Assembly (NCBI GenBank): GCA_910589305.1
Contig: CAJUTV010000012.1
Coordinates: 44,538 to 108,537, forward strand
Source: an uncultured Lachnospira sp.
GTDB taxonomy: Bacteria; Bacillota; Clostridia; Lachnospirales; Lachnospiraceae
Length of the DNA stretch: 64,000 bases
Reading direction: 5' to 3'
The notes below the pieces were generated by a model, which did not search any database, was not told where the DNA came from, and saw only the letters and a program-made list of their open reading frames with translations. Shown here in pieces: positions 25,102-34,488 of the stretch. Numbering within the stretch: the first letter of the stretch is position 1; every line of letters begins with the position of its first letter. Position numbers and translations under genes: made by a program.

Positions 25102-26253
25102 ATGAAAGTAGCAATTATAGGAATGGGCAATATGGGTAGCAAATATGCTGTTATGATAGCTGAGGGCAAAATTTCTGGAATGGAATTGATTGCAGTAACA
25201 AGGATTCGTCCAGAACGCTTCAATTCAATAAAGAATATTCTTCCAAATGACCTTTTCATTTATGAATCTGCCGAAAAACTATTTGCAGCCTATGATGCTA
25301 ACGAATTTTTTATCGATGCTGTGCTGATTGTTACACCACACTATTCACATGAAGAAATTGCAATAAATGCCTTTCAGCGTGGTCTACATGTACTGTGTGA
25401 CAAACCAGCAGGTGTATATTCACGTCAAGCGCGCAATATGCTGGCGGCTTATGAACAAGCAAAATTAAAATCACCAACACTTGCATATGGTTTTATTTTT
25501 CATCAAAGAACTTTTCCTGTCTATCAAAAAATGAAAGAAATTGTTGAAAGTAAAAAATATGGCAATATTAAGAGAGTGAATTGGATTGTGACCGATTGGT
25601 ATCGTCCAAATACCTACTATACGGCTGATGCGTGGAGAGCAACATGGGCAAAGGACGGCGGAGGAACACTTCTAAACCAGTGTCCTCACAATCTTGACTT
25701 ACTGCAATGGATTTGTCAAATGCCTTGTCATGTTACTGGTTTTTGCCATGAAGGAAAATATCACTCTATTGAAGTAGAAGATGATGTAACGGCATATTTT
25801 GAATGGGAAAACGGCGCAACAGGTGTATTTATTGCTTCTACTGGAGAAGCTGCCGGTGTCAACCGTCTGGAAATATCGTTAGATGATGCTCTTCTTGTAT
25901 GTGAAAAAGGTGCATTAAAAATATGCTATTTAGATAAACCTGAAATAGAATATCGAACAGGTTTGCAAGATTGTTTTGCAAAGCCTGCCGTTACATGGGA
26001 AGATATCCCTTGTGAATCAAATGAACATGCCTATGAAAAACTCCTCTCTAATTTTGCAAATAAAATTGCAGGTAAAGAGAAATTGATTGCACCTGGAAAT
26101 GAGGCAATCAATAGTTTATATCTATCCAATGCCATTTATTTGTCCTCATGGCAGCATAAAATGATTGAGTTGCCTAAATCTGAAACAATGCAAGAACAAG
26201 CATTTGAACAGAAATTTGAAACATTGCTAAACAAAAAAGCAAATAATAAATGA
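25102..26253 (+). CDS. Gfo/Idh/MocA-family oxidoreductase
   Basis: The 383-residue protein has 'KVAIIGMGNMGSKYA' as nucleotide-binding loop, 'LCDKPAGVYSRQA' with the conserved Lys-Pro of the family (about residue 98), and 'WRATWAKDGGGTLLNQCPHNLDLLQW' (shown in part) with the typical G-G-x-L-x-x-x-G/C-x-H-x-x-D catalytic region. It should be an NAD(P)-dependent sugar or inositol dehydrogenase or reductase. AGAAAGG precedes the start. It lies between another Gfo/Idh member and a TrpB2-like gene, all on one strand. Confidence 0.88.
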   Translation: MKVAIIGMGNMGSKYAVMIAEGKISGMELIAVTRIRPERFNSIKNILPNDLFIYESAEKLFAAYDANEFFIDAVLIVTPHYSHEEIAINAFQRGLHVLCDKPAGVYSRQARNMLAAYEQAKLKSPTLAYGFIFHQRTFPVYQKMKEIVESKKYGNIKRVNWIVTDWYRPNTYYTADAWRATWAKDGGGTLLNQCPHNLDLLQWICQMPCHVTGFCHEGKYHSIEVEDDVTAYFEWENGATGVFIASTGEAAGVNRLEISLDDALLVCEKGALKICYLDKPEIEYRTGLQDCFAKPAVTWEDIPCESNEHAYEKLLSNFANKIAGKEKLIAPGNEAINSLYLSNAIYLSSWQHKMIELPKSETMQEQAFEQKFETLLNKKANNK

Positions 26254-26291
26254 CATACTATATAAGACTAAACAATAAATATTACATTTTG

Positions 26292-26367
26292 CAAGTTTGT
26301 GTCCGTGCTGCAATCACAGGCTTGTTTATACAACAATTTTAATTATAAAAGCGGCACAGAAACGAGG
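26292..26367 (+). promoter_or_regulatory. Family B leader element before trpB2-like gene
   Basis: P1: CAAGTTTGTG (26292-26301) with CACAGGCTTG (26315-26324), using two G-U pairs. P2: loop GTGCTGC (26305-26311) with GCGGCAC (26351-26357). Both helices differ in sequence from the other copies yet keep pairing. CGAGG (26363-26367) is the Shine-Dalgarno, 8 bp before ATG 26376. This is the only copy on the plus strand. Confidence 0.7.
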
Positions 26368-26375
26368 TTAAAACA

Positions 26376-27752
26376 ATGTCTGACAAGAAAATTCCTTATA
26401 AAATTTATCTGGAAGAAAGTGAAATGCCAAAACAATGGTACAATGTACGAGCTGATATGAAAAATAAGCCAGCTCCTTTGCTTAATCCTGCAACATTAAA
26501 GCCAATGACCGCCAAAGAACTGTCAACTGTTTTTTGTGACGAGTTGGTACAGCAGGAATTAGATGATAAGACGCCATATTTTGACATTCCTGTAGAAATT
26601 CAAGATTTTTATAAAATGTACCGCCCTTCCCCACTTGTTCGTGCCTACTGTTTAGAAAAAGCATTAGACACACCTGCTAAAATTTACTATAAATTTGAAG
26701 GTAACAATACTTCAGGAAGCCATAAGCTTAATTCTGCAATTGCTCAGGCTTACTATGCTAAAAAACAGGGATTAAAAGGTGTGACAACGGAAACGGGCGC
26801 TGGTCAATGGGGAACTGCTCTATCTATGGCATGTTCTTATTTTGGTCTTGACTGTAAAGTATATATGGTAAAATGTTCTTATGAACAAAAACCATTTCGA
26901 CGTGAAGTTATGCGTACTTATGGCGCTAATGTAACACCTTCACCTTCTGAGACAACCAATGTTGGACGTCAAATTCTAGCAAAACATCCAGGCACAACAG
27001 GAAGTCTTGGCTGTGCAATCTCTGAGGCTGTTGAGACAGCCACTTCTTTAGAGGGATATCGCTATGTGCTTGGCTCTGTACTCACTCAAGTATTGCTTCA
27101 CCAATCTATTATTGGTCTTGAGACAAAGGCAGCTTTAGATAAATATAATATCACTCCAGATATTATTATTGGCTGTGCAGGCGGCGGCTCAAATTTAGGA
27201 GGTCTTATCTCTCCATTTATGGGTGAGAAACTTCGCGGTGAAAAGAATTATCATTTTATTGCTGTGGAACCAGCAAGCTGTCCAAGCCTTACAAGAGGTC
27301 GTTACGCATATGATTTCTGCGATACAGGTATGATATGTCCATTAGCTAAAATGTATACTTTGGGCAGTGGTTTTATTCCTTCATCAAATCATGCAGGCGG
27401 TCTGCGCTATCATGGTATGAGTTCGGTAGTATCACAATTATATGATGACAAATTAATGGAAGCCGTTTGTGTTGAACAGACATCTGTATTTAAAGCGGCT
27501 ACTCAATTTGCCAGAGTGGAGGGTATTCTTCCTGCTCCTGAAAGCAGCCATGCTATCAAAGTTGCTATTGATGAAGCACTTAAATGCAAAGAAAGCGGCA
27601 AGGACAAAACGATTGTTTTTGGTCTTACAGGAACTGGTTATTTTGATTTGGTTGCTTATCAAAAATTCAACGATGGCTTAATGGACGATTATATTCCTAC
27701 AGAAGATGACCTTGCAGTTGGATTTGCTGGTCTACCTAAAGTTGAACTATAA
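26376..27752 (+). CDS. TrpB2-like pyridoxal-phosphate-dependent enzyme
   Basis: The 458-residue protein follows the TrpB2 (tryptophan synthase beta-like) family: 'RPSPLVRAYCLEK', PLP lysine in 'NNTSGSHKLNSA' (about residue 116), 'TETGAGQWGTALSMA', the phosphate loop 'GCAGGGSNLGG' and a C-terminal 'GLTGTGYFDL'. TrpB2 enzymes can make tryptophan from indole and serine, but the N-terminal extension is typical of stand-alone members. No trpA or other trp genes are nearby, so indole salvage or another beta-replacement reaction is possible. A family B element supplies its ribosome binding site. Confidence 0.9.
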   Translation: MSDKKIPYKIYLEESEMPKQWYNVRADMKNKPAPLLNPATLKPMTAKELSTVFCDELVQQELDDKTPYFDIPVEIQDFYKMYRPSPLVRAYCLEKALDTPAKIYYKFEGNNTSGSHKLNSAIAQAYYAKKQGLKGVTTETGAGQWGTALSMACSYFGLDCKVYMVKCSYEQKPFRREVMRTYGANVTPSPSETTNVGRQILAKHPGTTGSLGCAISEAVETATSLEGYRYVLGSVLTQVLLHQSIIGLETKAALDKYNITPDIIIGCAGGGSNLGGLISPFMGEKLRGEKNYHFIAVEPASCPSLTRGRYAYDFCDTGMICPLAKMYTLGSGFIPSSNHAGGLRYHGMSSVVSQLYDDKLMEAVCVEQTSVFKAATQFARVEGILPAPESSHAIKVAIDEALKCKESGKDKTIVFGLTGTGYFDLVAYQKFNDGLMDDYIPTEDDLAVGFAGLPKVEL

Positions 27753-27870
27753 TATAATTATAATAAAAACAGAAGATAATATGAAATGAAACGAGCAATT
27801 TATGTCTGCATATAGAACAACAAACTATCCATTAAATCAGCAGGTTATAGAAAGGAATGGTTATCTTTAC

Positions 27871-28884
27871 ATGAAAAATCAAAAAACAGACAGCAATGTT
27901 TTACTAACGATAACAGTCCTGATTATTATATTATTTTTCTCTATCTTTCTTAATATAATGATTGGAAGTGTAAAGCTAAATCCTGTGGATATTATAAATT
28001 GTCTGTTTGGTGATGATAAATCTTCTGTCACTTACACACTAATTACAACAGTCCGCCTTCCACGAATGGTTGGCGGACTATTTGCAGGTATGGGACTTGC
28101 CTGTTCAGGAGTCATTCTTCAAAATGTAATGAACAATTCACTTGCCAGTCCTAATACAATAGGCATTAACTCTGGTGCTGGATTTGCTGTTATGCTTTCT
28201 ATGATTTTGCTGCCTGGAAATTTAGCTGCCATGCCTGCATTTGCATTTACAGGAGCATTTATAACAAGTTTACTTATATTTTTACTTGCTTACTTTGCAG
28301 ATAGTTCCCGTACTACAATTATTCTTGCTGGCATTACAGTCTCTACATTTTTAAATTCAGGAATTAACACATTAAAATTGCTTGATACTGATATAACCAT
28401 CAATATTACATCTTTTATGGTTGGTTCTCTTACAGGACTAACAATGAAAGGTCTATTTTTGCCTGCTATCTGTATAAGCATAGCTGTAATAATTTCCATC
28501 ATTCTATCCAGACTGCTAAATATATTAAATCTTGGCGATGATATAGCACGTTCACTTGGCGTCAATGTATCTGTCATTCGATTTATTCTGCTTATGCTTT
28601 CTAGTATTATGGCAGGCTGTGTTGTAAGCTATGCTGGATTAATCAGCTTTGTAGGACTTATTGTTCCTCACATATGCCGTCATCTTTTTGGCAATGATTC
28701 CAGATTACTTCTTCCATGCAGTGCACTGCTTGGTCCTATTGCTGTACTGTCATGTGATTTAATTGGAAAAGTCATTTTATCACCATATGAATTGCCTGTA
28801 GGTATTATACTATCTTTTATTGGCGGTCCATTTTTCCTATACCTATTAATGAAAAAGAAAGGGGGACGTCGTCTTAATGCTTGA
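27871..28884 (+). CDS. FecCD-family ABC importer permease
   Basis: The permease of 337 residues has about nine to ten membrane segments and FecCD signatures: 'RLPRMVGGLFAGMGLACSG', 'NSLASPNTIGINSGAGFAV' and 'GLIVPHICRHLFG'. It imports iron-siderophore, heme or cobalamin with the adjacent ATPase. An alternative ATG at 27802 adds 23 residues; I prefer 27871 because AGAAAGGA lies upstream and the length fits the family. No binding protein is encoded here; the lipoprotein at 44089 is a candidate. Its last codons overlap the ATPase gene. Confidence 0.9.
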   Translation: MKNQKTDSNVLLTITVLIIILFFSIFLNIMIGSVKLNPVDIINCLFGDDKSSVTYTLITTVRLPRMVGGLFAGMGLACSGVILQNVMNNSLASPNTIGINSGAGFAVMLSMILLPGNLAAMPAFAFTGAFITSLLIFLLAYFADSSRTTIILAGITVSTFLNSGINTLKLLDTDITINITSFMVGSLTGLTMKGLFLPAICISIAVIISIILSRLLNILNLGDDIARSLGVNVSVIRFILLMLSSIMAGCVVSYAGLISFVGLIVPHICRHLFGNDSRLLLPCSALLGPIAVLSCDLIGKVILSPYELPVGIILSFIGGPFFLYLLMKKKGGRRLNA

Positions 28885-29635
28885 ATTTAAAAATATTACT
28901 GCCGCCTGTCAGCATCAAATCATTCTTAAAAATATTTCTATTACTGTACCTACTGGAGAAATTACTTGTATTGTTGGTCCTAACGGCTGTGGCAAAACAA
29001 CTCTTGTGCAATGTCTTTATGGAATATCAAAAGTAATTGAAGGAACAATTTTATTAAATGGCTGTGATTTTTTGAAACTTTCTTATAAAGAACGCGCAAA
29101 ACAATTATCTTTTCTTCCACAGGTAAGACAAATTATTCCTACACTTCCTGTCAAAACCTTAGTGGAACATGGCCGATTTCCATATCTTGGTTTTGCAAGA
29201 AAAAAACAAAAAACAGATATTGATATTGTAAATCAAGTTATGGATTTTACACAGACAACCCCATATTCTAATATGTCTGCGGATGCACTTTCAGGCGGAA
29301 TAAGACAACAAGTGTTTTTTGCTATGAATTTAGCGCAAAACTGTGATACTATCGTTTTAGATGAACCTACAACCTATCTTGATATAAACCGTCAGCACAA
29401 ATTTTATGAAGATATTTGTACGCTTAAACAGCAAGGTAAAACAATACTTCTTGTTATTCATGACCTTTCTTATGCTGTTCGTATAGCTGATTATCTTATT
29501 GTTATGGATAATAGAAAAATTGCTGCACAAGGAAAACCAGAAATTCTCCTTAAGCAGCATGTTATTGAAAATGTATTTCATGTAAAATGCAAACATTTTA
29601 AAGATGAAGAAGGTGAATATTTTTTATTCTTATAG
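28877..29635 (+). CDS. FecE/BtuD-type ABC importer ATPase
   Basis: The 252-residue ATPase has Walker A GPNGCGKTT, Q-loop 'LSFLPQVRQ', signature 'LSGGIRQQVFFAM' and Walker B 'TIVLDEPTTYLD' with switch 'VIHDL'. This is typical of iron-chelate and cobalamin importers. The start codon overlaps the end of the permease gene by 8 bp with GGGGGA upstream, so the pair is translationally coupled. Substrate unresolved between iron chelates, heme and cobalamin. Confidence 0.92.
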   Translation: MLEFKNITAACQHQIILKNISITVPTGEITCIVGPNGCGKTTLVQCLYGISKVIEGTILLNGCDFLKLSYKERAKQLSFLPQVRQIIPTLPVKTLVEHGRFPYLGFARKKQKTDIDIVNQVMDFTQTTPYSNMSADALSGGIRQQVFFAMNLAQNCDTIVLDEPTTYLDINRQHKFYEDICTLKQQGKTILLVIHDLSYAVRIADYLIVMDNRKIAAQGKPEILLKQHVIENVFHVKCKHFKDEEGEYFLFL

Positions 29636-29843
29636 TTATACAATATTTTTCATATTTATAATCACATAATACTTTTTAACCTTTTTAAAATATTCTCACT
29701 CATTTTTGTACTGTATTTGTTATTTGCATTGTACGATTATCATATATTTCTTTATTTTATCTTCCTAACAACCCAAAACATTACTTTGTAATTTTCTAAT
29801 TTAGTACATAATTGTAATTTATTTTATATTAAGAAAAATACTT

Positions 29844-31343
29844 TTAATGGCAATTTTTCTTTGTAATAGCAAATAATAATTTTTTTAATATATTTATTAT
29901 CTGTAGTGCAACTTCATTTTTAAAAAGCAGCAATACAACTGCATATATAACAACACTTACAAATATAACAGCAATTGTTGTTATCCATATACCATTTAAA
30001 AACATTTTTATAATCCATGCTGATATTATAATACATAAACAACCAACAAAAACCTCTGTAAATACTTTTTTTAAATTTTTTATATGAATATTTTTATCGA
30101 ATTTTAAAGTAGCAATTAATATCATTACAAAAGAAGACACAGCCGTTGCTACTGCCGCTCCACTCATGTTCCATAAAGGAATCATTATTCCATTTAATAT
30201 AATATTAACACCTACTGAAACAACACATGCTATCATAAACTGCTTTTCTTTCATTGATGGTATCAATATCATATTGCCTAATATATTAACAATAAAGCCT
30301 ATTGCCATTGTAATTGTCATAATCTGCATACAGCTAGAAGCTCCAACATACTCATGCCCGCCAAATATCTCAATAAGTTCTGGTGCTATCACGTTAATTC
30401 CCACCACACAAGGCATTCCAACAGTCACTGTAAGCAATGAAACTTTATAAAGCATATCATTAATTCGATTATAATTTTTATTGGCAAAATCATAACTTAA
30501 TTTTGGTATAACAACCCATGCAATAGAGATAACTACTTGACTTACACAATTAATAATCTTAGCCGCTGTACTGTAAAGACCAACAGATACATCACCTTGT
30601 GCAATACCTAACATTGTCATATCAATACTGGGAAGTATGGTCTGTGAAAGAGTTGTAGCAAACAACATCATAATAGGAATACTATGCTTTTTTATATTCA
30701 TTTTTAAGATAAATTTTGTTTTGCAAAATTTTTTTCGATATATGATATTCACTATATTTGCTGCACTTGTTGACAACATAAATATAATTGCATAATTATA
30801 ATAGTCTTTTTCTTCTTTTACAAAAATAAACATAGCTAAAAGAATAAATAACTGAACAATCAATGTTCTTATTGCAATATATTTAAAGTCCTCCATTGTT
30901 GTATTAATCCAATCAGCCCCCAATGTAGTAAATATAATTGGTATGCTTTGAATAAGAATAAGTATTGTATAGCCCTTCAAATCAGGAACAAAAATTAAAC
31001 AGCCAATAAGAATAAAATAAGAAATAATAGTTGATACAATATTGATAGAAAATATTTCATTAACCGTCTGTGAAAATTGTTCTGTATTATTTTTCACACG
31101 ACTGCATTCTCTAACTGCATATGTAGTAATTCCCAAAGCTGCAATCAACGTAAAATAATTGACAATTGATGTTCCAAAATTAATTTTTCCTATGTTTTGA
31201 GCATGAAGAATCCTTGAAGAATATGGAAATGTTATTAATGGTAACATTATTGTACATACCGTTTTTAACATATTAAAAAATGTATTTTCTTTTAAGCTTA
31301 TTTCTTTCTTTTTTTGCTCCTTCATATCAATACCAATCTCCAT
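29844..31343 (-). CDS. Wzx-like polysaccharide flippase
   Basis: The 499-residue protein has about 14 hydrophobic segments and the pattern of polysaccharide biosynthesis exporters: N-terminal 'NTFFNMLKTVCTIMLPLITFPYSSRIL' (shown in part) and 'GKINFGTSIVNYFTLIAALG'. These flip undecaprenyl-linked oligosaccharide units across the membrane. GAGG lies 6 bp before the ATG. No glycosyltransferases are nearby, but an LCP-family ligase follows upstream on the same strand after 211 bp, consistent with surface glycan export and attachment. Confidence 0.9.
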   Translation of the reverse strand: MEIGIDMKEQKKKEISLKENTFFNMLKTVCTIMLPLITFPYSSRILHAQNIGKINFGTSIVNYFTLIAALGITTYAVRECSRVKNNTEQFSQTVNEIFSINIVSTIISYFILIGCLIFVPDLKGYTILILIQSIPIIFTTLGADWINTTMEDFKYIAIRTLIVQLFILLAMFIFVKEEKDYYNYAIIFMLSTSAANIVNIIYRKKFCKTKFILKMNIKKHSIPIMMLFATTLSQTILPSIDMTMLGIAQGDVSVGLYSTAAKIINCVSQVVISIAWVVIPKLSYDFANKNYNRINDMLYKVSLLTVTVGMPCVVGINVIAPELIEIFGGHEYVGASSCMQIMTITMAIGFIVNILGNMILIPSMKEKQFMIACVVSVGVNIILNGIMIPLWNMSGAAVATAVSSFVMILIATLKFDKNIHIKNLKKVFTEVFVGCLCIIISAWIIKMFLNGIWITTIAVIFVSVVIYAVVLLLFKNEVALQIINILKKLLFAITKKNCH

Positions 31344-31554
31344 GCCACGCCTCTATGGAGCAGCCAATAATTTAAAATTAATTAGAACAACAACTAGCCT
31401 TATTTACAATCCTTTATCATTATAATTTACAAATTGTTGAAAAGCAATAAGCTATATTAAGGAACATTTATTTTAACTTTATCAAGAACGAATTAAGCTT
31501 GTCTGTTTACAAAATACCACAATGTATCAATAACATTATAAACAAACAGCAAAA

Positions 31555-32814
31555 CTATTTTATATATTCACTAACATCAAATATTTCTCCCATTTTTACC
31601 CGATTTATCATCTCAACTGCATTATTAACCATATTATAATCGGGCATCGCTACCCATCTATAGCCACCATATACATTACATAGCTTTGTTCCACTCTCCT
31701 CTTTTATATAATCTAAAGCATACGATTGAACATTCCAATCTTTAGGATTGTTAATTTGCGCTTTAACAAGTCCTGTTATAACTTCTACAGGCATATTTGT
31801 AAGAAGCATATCCGATACGGCATCTAAGATTTGAGTATATCTTAAAAGAATAGAAGGCGATATTACTTTATGCAACATAGCAGTGATTGCTGCTTGTTGA
31901 TTGATTCCTCTTTGAATGTCGCCTTTTATAAAGCACTCTCGCTCTCTTACAAATGCTAATGTTTTAGCACCATCACAATCATTTGCACCCACTACAAAAT
32001 TGTATTGTTCTGGAGCTGCATTAGTACCATTGGTAAATTCTATATCCGAATAAATCGTGATGCCTCCCATTGCATCAACAATATTGATACAGCCATCAAA
32101 ATTAATCTTAAAAAAATAATCCACATCAATACCATATAGATTTTCAAGTGCTTCTATAGAATATTGAATCCCTGCATTTCCTGCATGAGTAAACTTGTCT
32201 AAACCTGTAATTAAATTACCTCTCTCATCAAATCCACTTATATTAATATAATAATCTCTTGGTGTGGTCACCAATAAAATCTGTTTTGTTTTTGGATTAA
32301 TTGTCGCTAATATATTAACATCACTCTTACCTTGCTGTGTAATCTTGCCATATTCATCATTACCAGATATATAAACAATAAAACTTTCATCTTTTTTTAT
32401 AATTTTTTGATTATTTATATTTTCTTGATTAAAAAAGAGTGAATCCGATATACTATCAAGCGTATTTTTCACTTTACCGCTTGCTGTATATCCAAAAACT
32501 AATATAACGGATAAAACAATAGCTAAAATTTTTCCAACTATATGCGTTCTTGTATATTGTGAGGTGAAATTATAACATAAAATAAATACTAAAAATAAAA
32601 TAATTATCACTAGATATTTAAATGGTAAAATATCTAATGTAATTAAATTTTTTAAAAATAATACAGACACTAAAAATTGAATAAAAACAAATAAAATTCC
32701 AATAAGCGCTACCATTCCTCGCTTTTTGCGATATTTCATCTTTTTTCTATTTTTAGTTGTTTTTCTAAATACACTCTCAATATCTTTATGTGTTCTTGTA
32801 AACATAGTTATCAT
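31555..32814 (-). CDS. LytR-CpsA-Psr (LCP) family protein
   Basis: The 419-residue protein has three to four membrane helices (about residues 30-125) and an extracellular LCP domain (about 150-390): 'DVNILATINPKTKQILLVTTPRDYYI' (in part), 'GIQYSIEALENLYGIDVDYFFKINF', and 'FVRERE..KGDIQRGINQQ' with conserved arginines. LCP enzymes transfer glycans from undecaprenyl phosphate to peptidoglycan. AAGGAGA precedes the ATG at 32814. It neighbours the Wzx-like flippase, supporting a role in surface polysaccharide attachment. Confidence 0.92.
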   Translation of the reverse strand: MITMFTRTHKDIESVFRKTTKNRKKMKYRKKRGMVALIGILFVFIQFLVSVLFLKNLITLDILPFKYLVIIILFLVFILCYNFTSQYTRTHIVGKILAIVLSVILVFGYTASGKVKNTLDSISDSLFFNQENINNQKIIKKDESFIVYISGNDEYGKITQQGKSDVNILATINPKTKQILLVTTPRDYYINISGFDERGNLITGLDKFTHAGNAGIQYSIEALENLYGIDVDYFFKINFDGCINIVDAMGGITIYSDIEFTNGTNAAPEQYNFVVGANDCDGAKTLAFVRERECFIKGDIQRGINQQAAITAMLHKVISPSILLRYTQILDAVSDMLLTNMPVEVITGLVKAQINNPKDWNVQSYALDYIKEESGTKLCNVYGGYRWVAMPDYNMVNNAVEMINRVKMGEIFDVSEYIK

Positions 32815-33020
32815 AATTTCTCCTTTATGCCTTTTTATAAAAGCACATTTATCAATAATTTTGCAAATAAATTTTTTATTTTACAAAAATAATATACGTA
32901 ACTATGTAAAATTTCGACAAAAAAAACTAAAAACTATTACATTAAAAAATCATACTCAATGTATTTATTGTAATCGTTTTTAGCCTTTTTCTTAATTCTA
33001 AACTCAGCCTTTATTTACTT

Positions 33021-33554
33021 TTAGTTAGCAGGAAAATCCTGTGAATAAATTAAATCACCATTTTTGTCTAAATATGTAACTGTTACAATGGGATTATCTA
33101 TATTTACTTGATTTTTTAACTCATTTGCCGCATTTATAAATATATTCTTCTGACTTTCCAATGCAGACTTTAATGCCTCTTCCATACCCGCCTGTTTTGC
33201 AATCGTTGTATATGTATATTCATAAATCATCTTGTTGCCCTCAGCTTTGAGCTTAATATCTAAACCTTCCATACCATTTAAAAGCTCAACCGATTTTTGT
33301 ATCTCATCTAATGCCACATAATCTGCAATTGAGGCATATTTACTTCCATAATATTGTGATGTCTCTTGTTTTTGTTCCAAAGCGACACTTGTGCTTTGTT
33401 GTTCTAATGCAGTGCTTGTGCCTTGCTGTTCTAATGTAGCATCTGTATCTTGTTGTTGAGCGGTACCTACACCTATTTTAGAATTTCCGCAAGCAGTAAA
33501 ACTCATAGCAACTATCAAAAAACAACCACAAAAAATCACCTTTAATTTCTTCAT
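33021..33554 (-). CDS. DUF4854-like lipoprotein with Gln-rich repeats
   Basis: The 177-residue protein has a lipoprotein signal with lipobox 'FTAC' at about 19-22. Residues 36-68 contain three imperfect copies of a 10-residue unit, T-x-A-L-E-Q-Q-x-T-S, then a domain beginning 'YASIADYVALDEIQKSVELL' that matches the downstream paralogue. I associate this domain with DUF4854; function unknown. It is the second copy of a tandem duplication, and the repeat insertion is the main difference between them. Confidence 0.8.
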   Translation of the reverse strand: MKKLKVIFCGCFLIVAMSFTACGNSKIGVGTAQQQDTDATLEQQGTSTALEQQSTSVALEQKQETSQYYGSKYASIADYVALDEIQKSVELLNGMEGLDIKLKAEGNKMIYEYTYTTIAKQAGMEEALKSALESQKNIFINAANELKNQVNIDNPIVTVTYLDKNGDLIYSQDFPAN

Positions 33555-33726
33555 CTTTTTCCTCTTTCTTTTATAAACTGAATATATATATCATTTTAAT
33601 ATAAAAAAGAGGACTATTTCAAATGAAACTTCCTCTAAAATACAAATCATTTCATTTATATTTTATATAAAGATTTCATTTTACAATAGTCCCACTCTTA
33701 TGTACAAGTTTAATTTCTATTTATCC

Positions 33727-34119
33727 TTAGTTCGCAGGAAAATCCTGTGAATAAATTAAATCACCATTCTTATCTAAATATGTAACTGTCACAACTGGAT
33801 TATCTACTTTTACTTGTTTCTTTAAATCATTTGCTGCTTTTGTAAATGTGTCTTTTTCAGCTTCTAATGCGCTCTTTAATTGACTTTCCATACCAGCCTG
33901 TTTTTCAATGGTTGTATACTTGTACTCATAAACCATCTTGTTGCCGTCAGCTTTAAGTTTGATATCTAAGCCTTCCATGTTGTTTAAAAGCTCAACCGCC
34001 TTCTGTGCCTCATCAGATGCTACATAATCTGCAATTGATGCATACTTGCTTCCGCAAGCTGTAAGACACATAGCCAAAACTAAAAGGCAACCACAAAAAA
34101 TCATCTTCAATTTCTTCAT
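33727..34119 (-). CDS. DUF4854-like lipoprotein
   Basis: The 130-residue protein has the same signal and lipobox region ('LTACGSKYASIADY') and the same C-terminal 'VTVTYLDKNGDLIYSQDFPAN'-type ending as the neighbouring 177-residue paralogue, but lacks its Gln-rich repeats. It should be anchored to the outer face of the membrane. The two genes are 172 bp apart with similar flanks, indicating tandem duplication. Function unknown. Confidence 0.82.
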   Translation of the reverse strand: MKKLKMIFCGCLLVLAMCLTACGSKYASIADYVASDEAQKAVELLNNMEGLDIKLKADGNKMVYEYKYTTIEKQAGMESQLKSALEAEKDTFTKAANDLKKQVKVDNPVVTVTYLDKNGDLIYSQDFPAN

Positions 34120-34488
34120 CTTTTTGTCCTCTTCCTTAAATTAAAATATTTTAAATCTTTGCACTAAGATTTAGAACTAGTGTACGCTTTATTTTAAGTA
34201 ATTTCAATATTAAAATGTACCAATTTTGTACTCAATTTTTTGATAATATTGCTACATTTATATACTCATTTGTTCTTTTTTTCATAACAATTAATACAAT
34301 AATAAATTTAAATTTTTCTAAATTTATTATTAGCCTGTCATATCCTTTTCAAAATAAAAAAAATCCTCTCTTTTTAGTGCCTCACCTTATGATATATGGG
34401 TATTGATAGGATATAAATTGCAAAATTCGACAATTTTAAAATCGCATTTATTGACATAAAAATATACACTTGTTTTTTTAAAATAAAT
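34120..34488. other. Intergenic region, no convincing gene
   Basis: AT-rich gap between the J-protein gene's stop and the lipoprotein start. It must contain the lipoprotein promoter. A plus-strand frame of 63 codons exists (34215-34406) but lacks a ribosome binding site and has low-complexity composition. A weak inverted repeat ATATCC/GGATAT (34337-34342 / 34410-34415) may aid termination. Confidence 0.5.

Noticed and set aside
34215..34406. Plus-strand frame of 63 codons in the gap before the lipoprotein gene
   Set aside because: No ribosome binding site, low-complexity Phe/Ile/Asn composition typical of random AT-rich frames.
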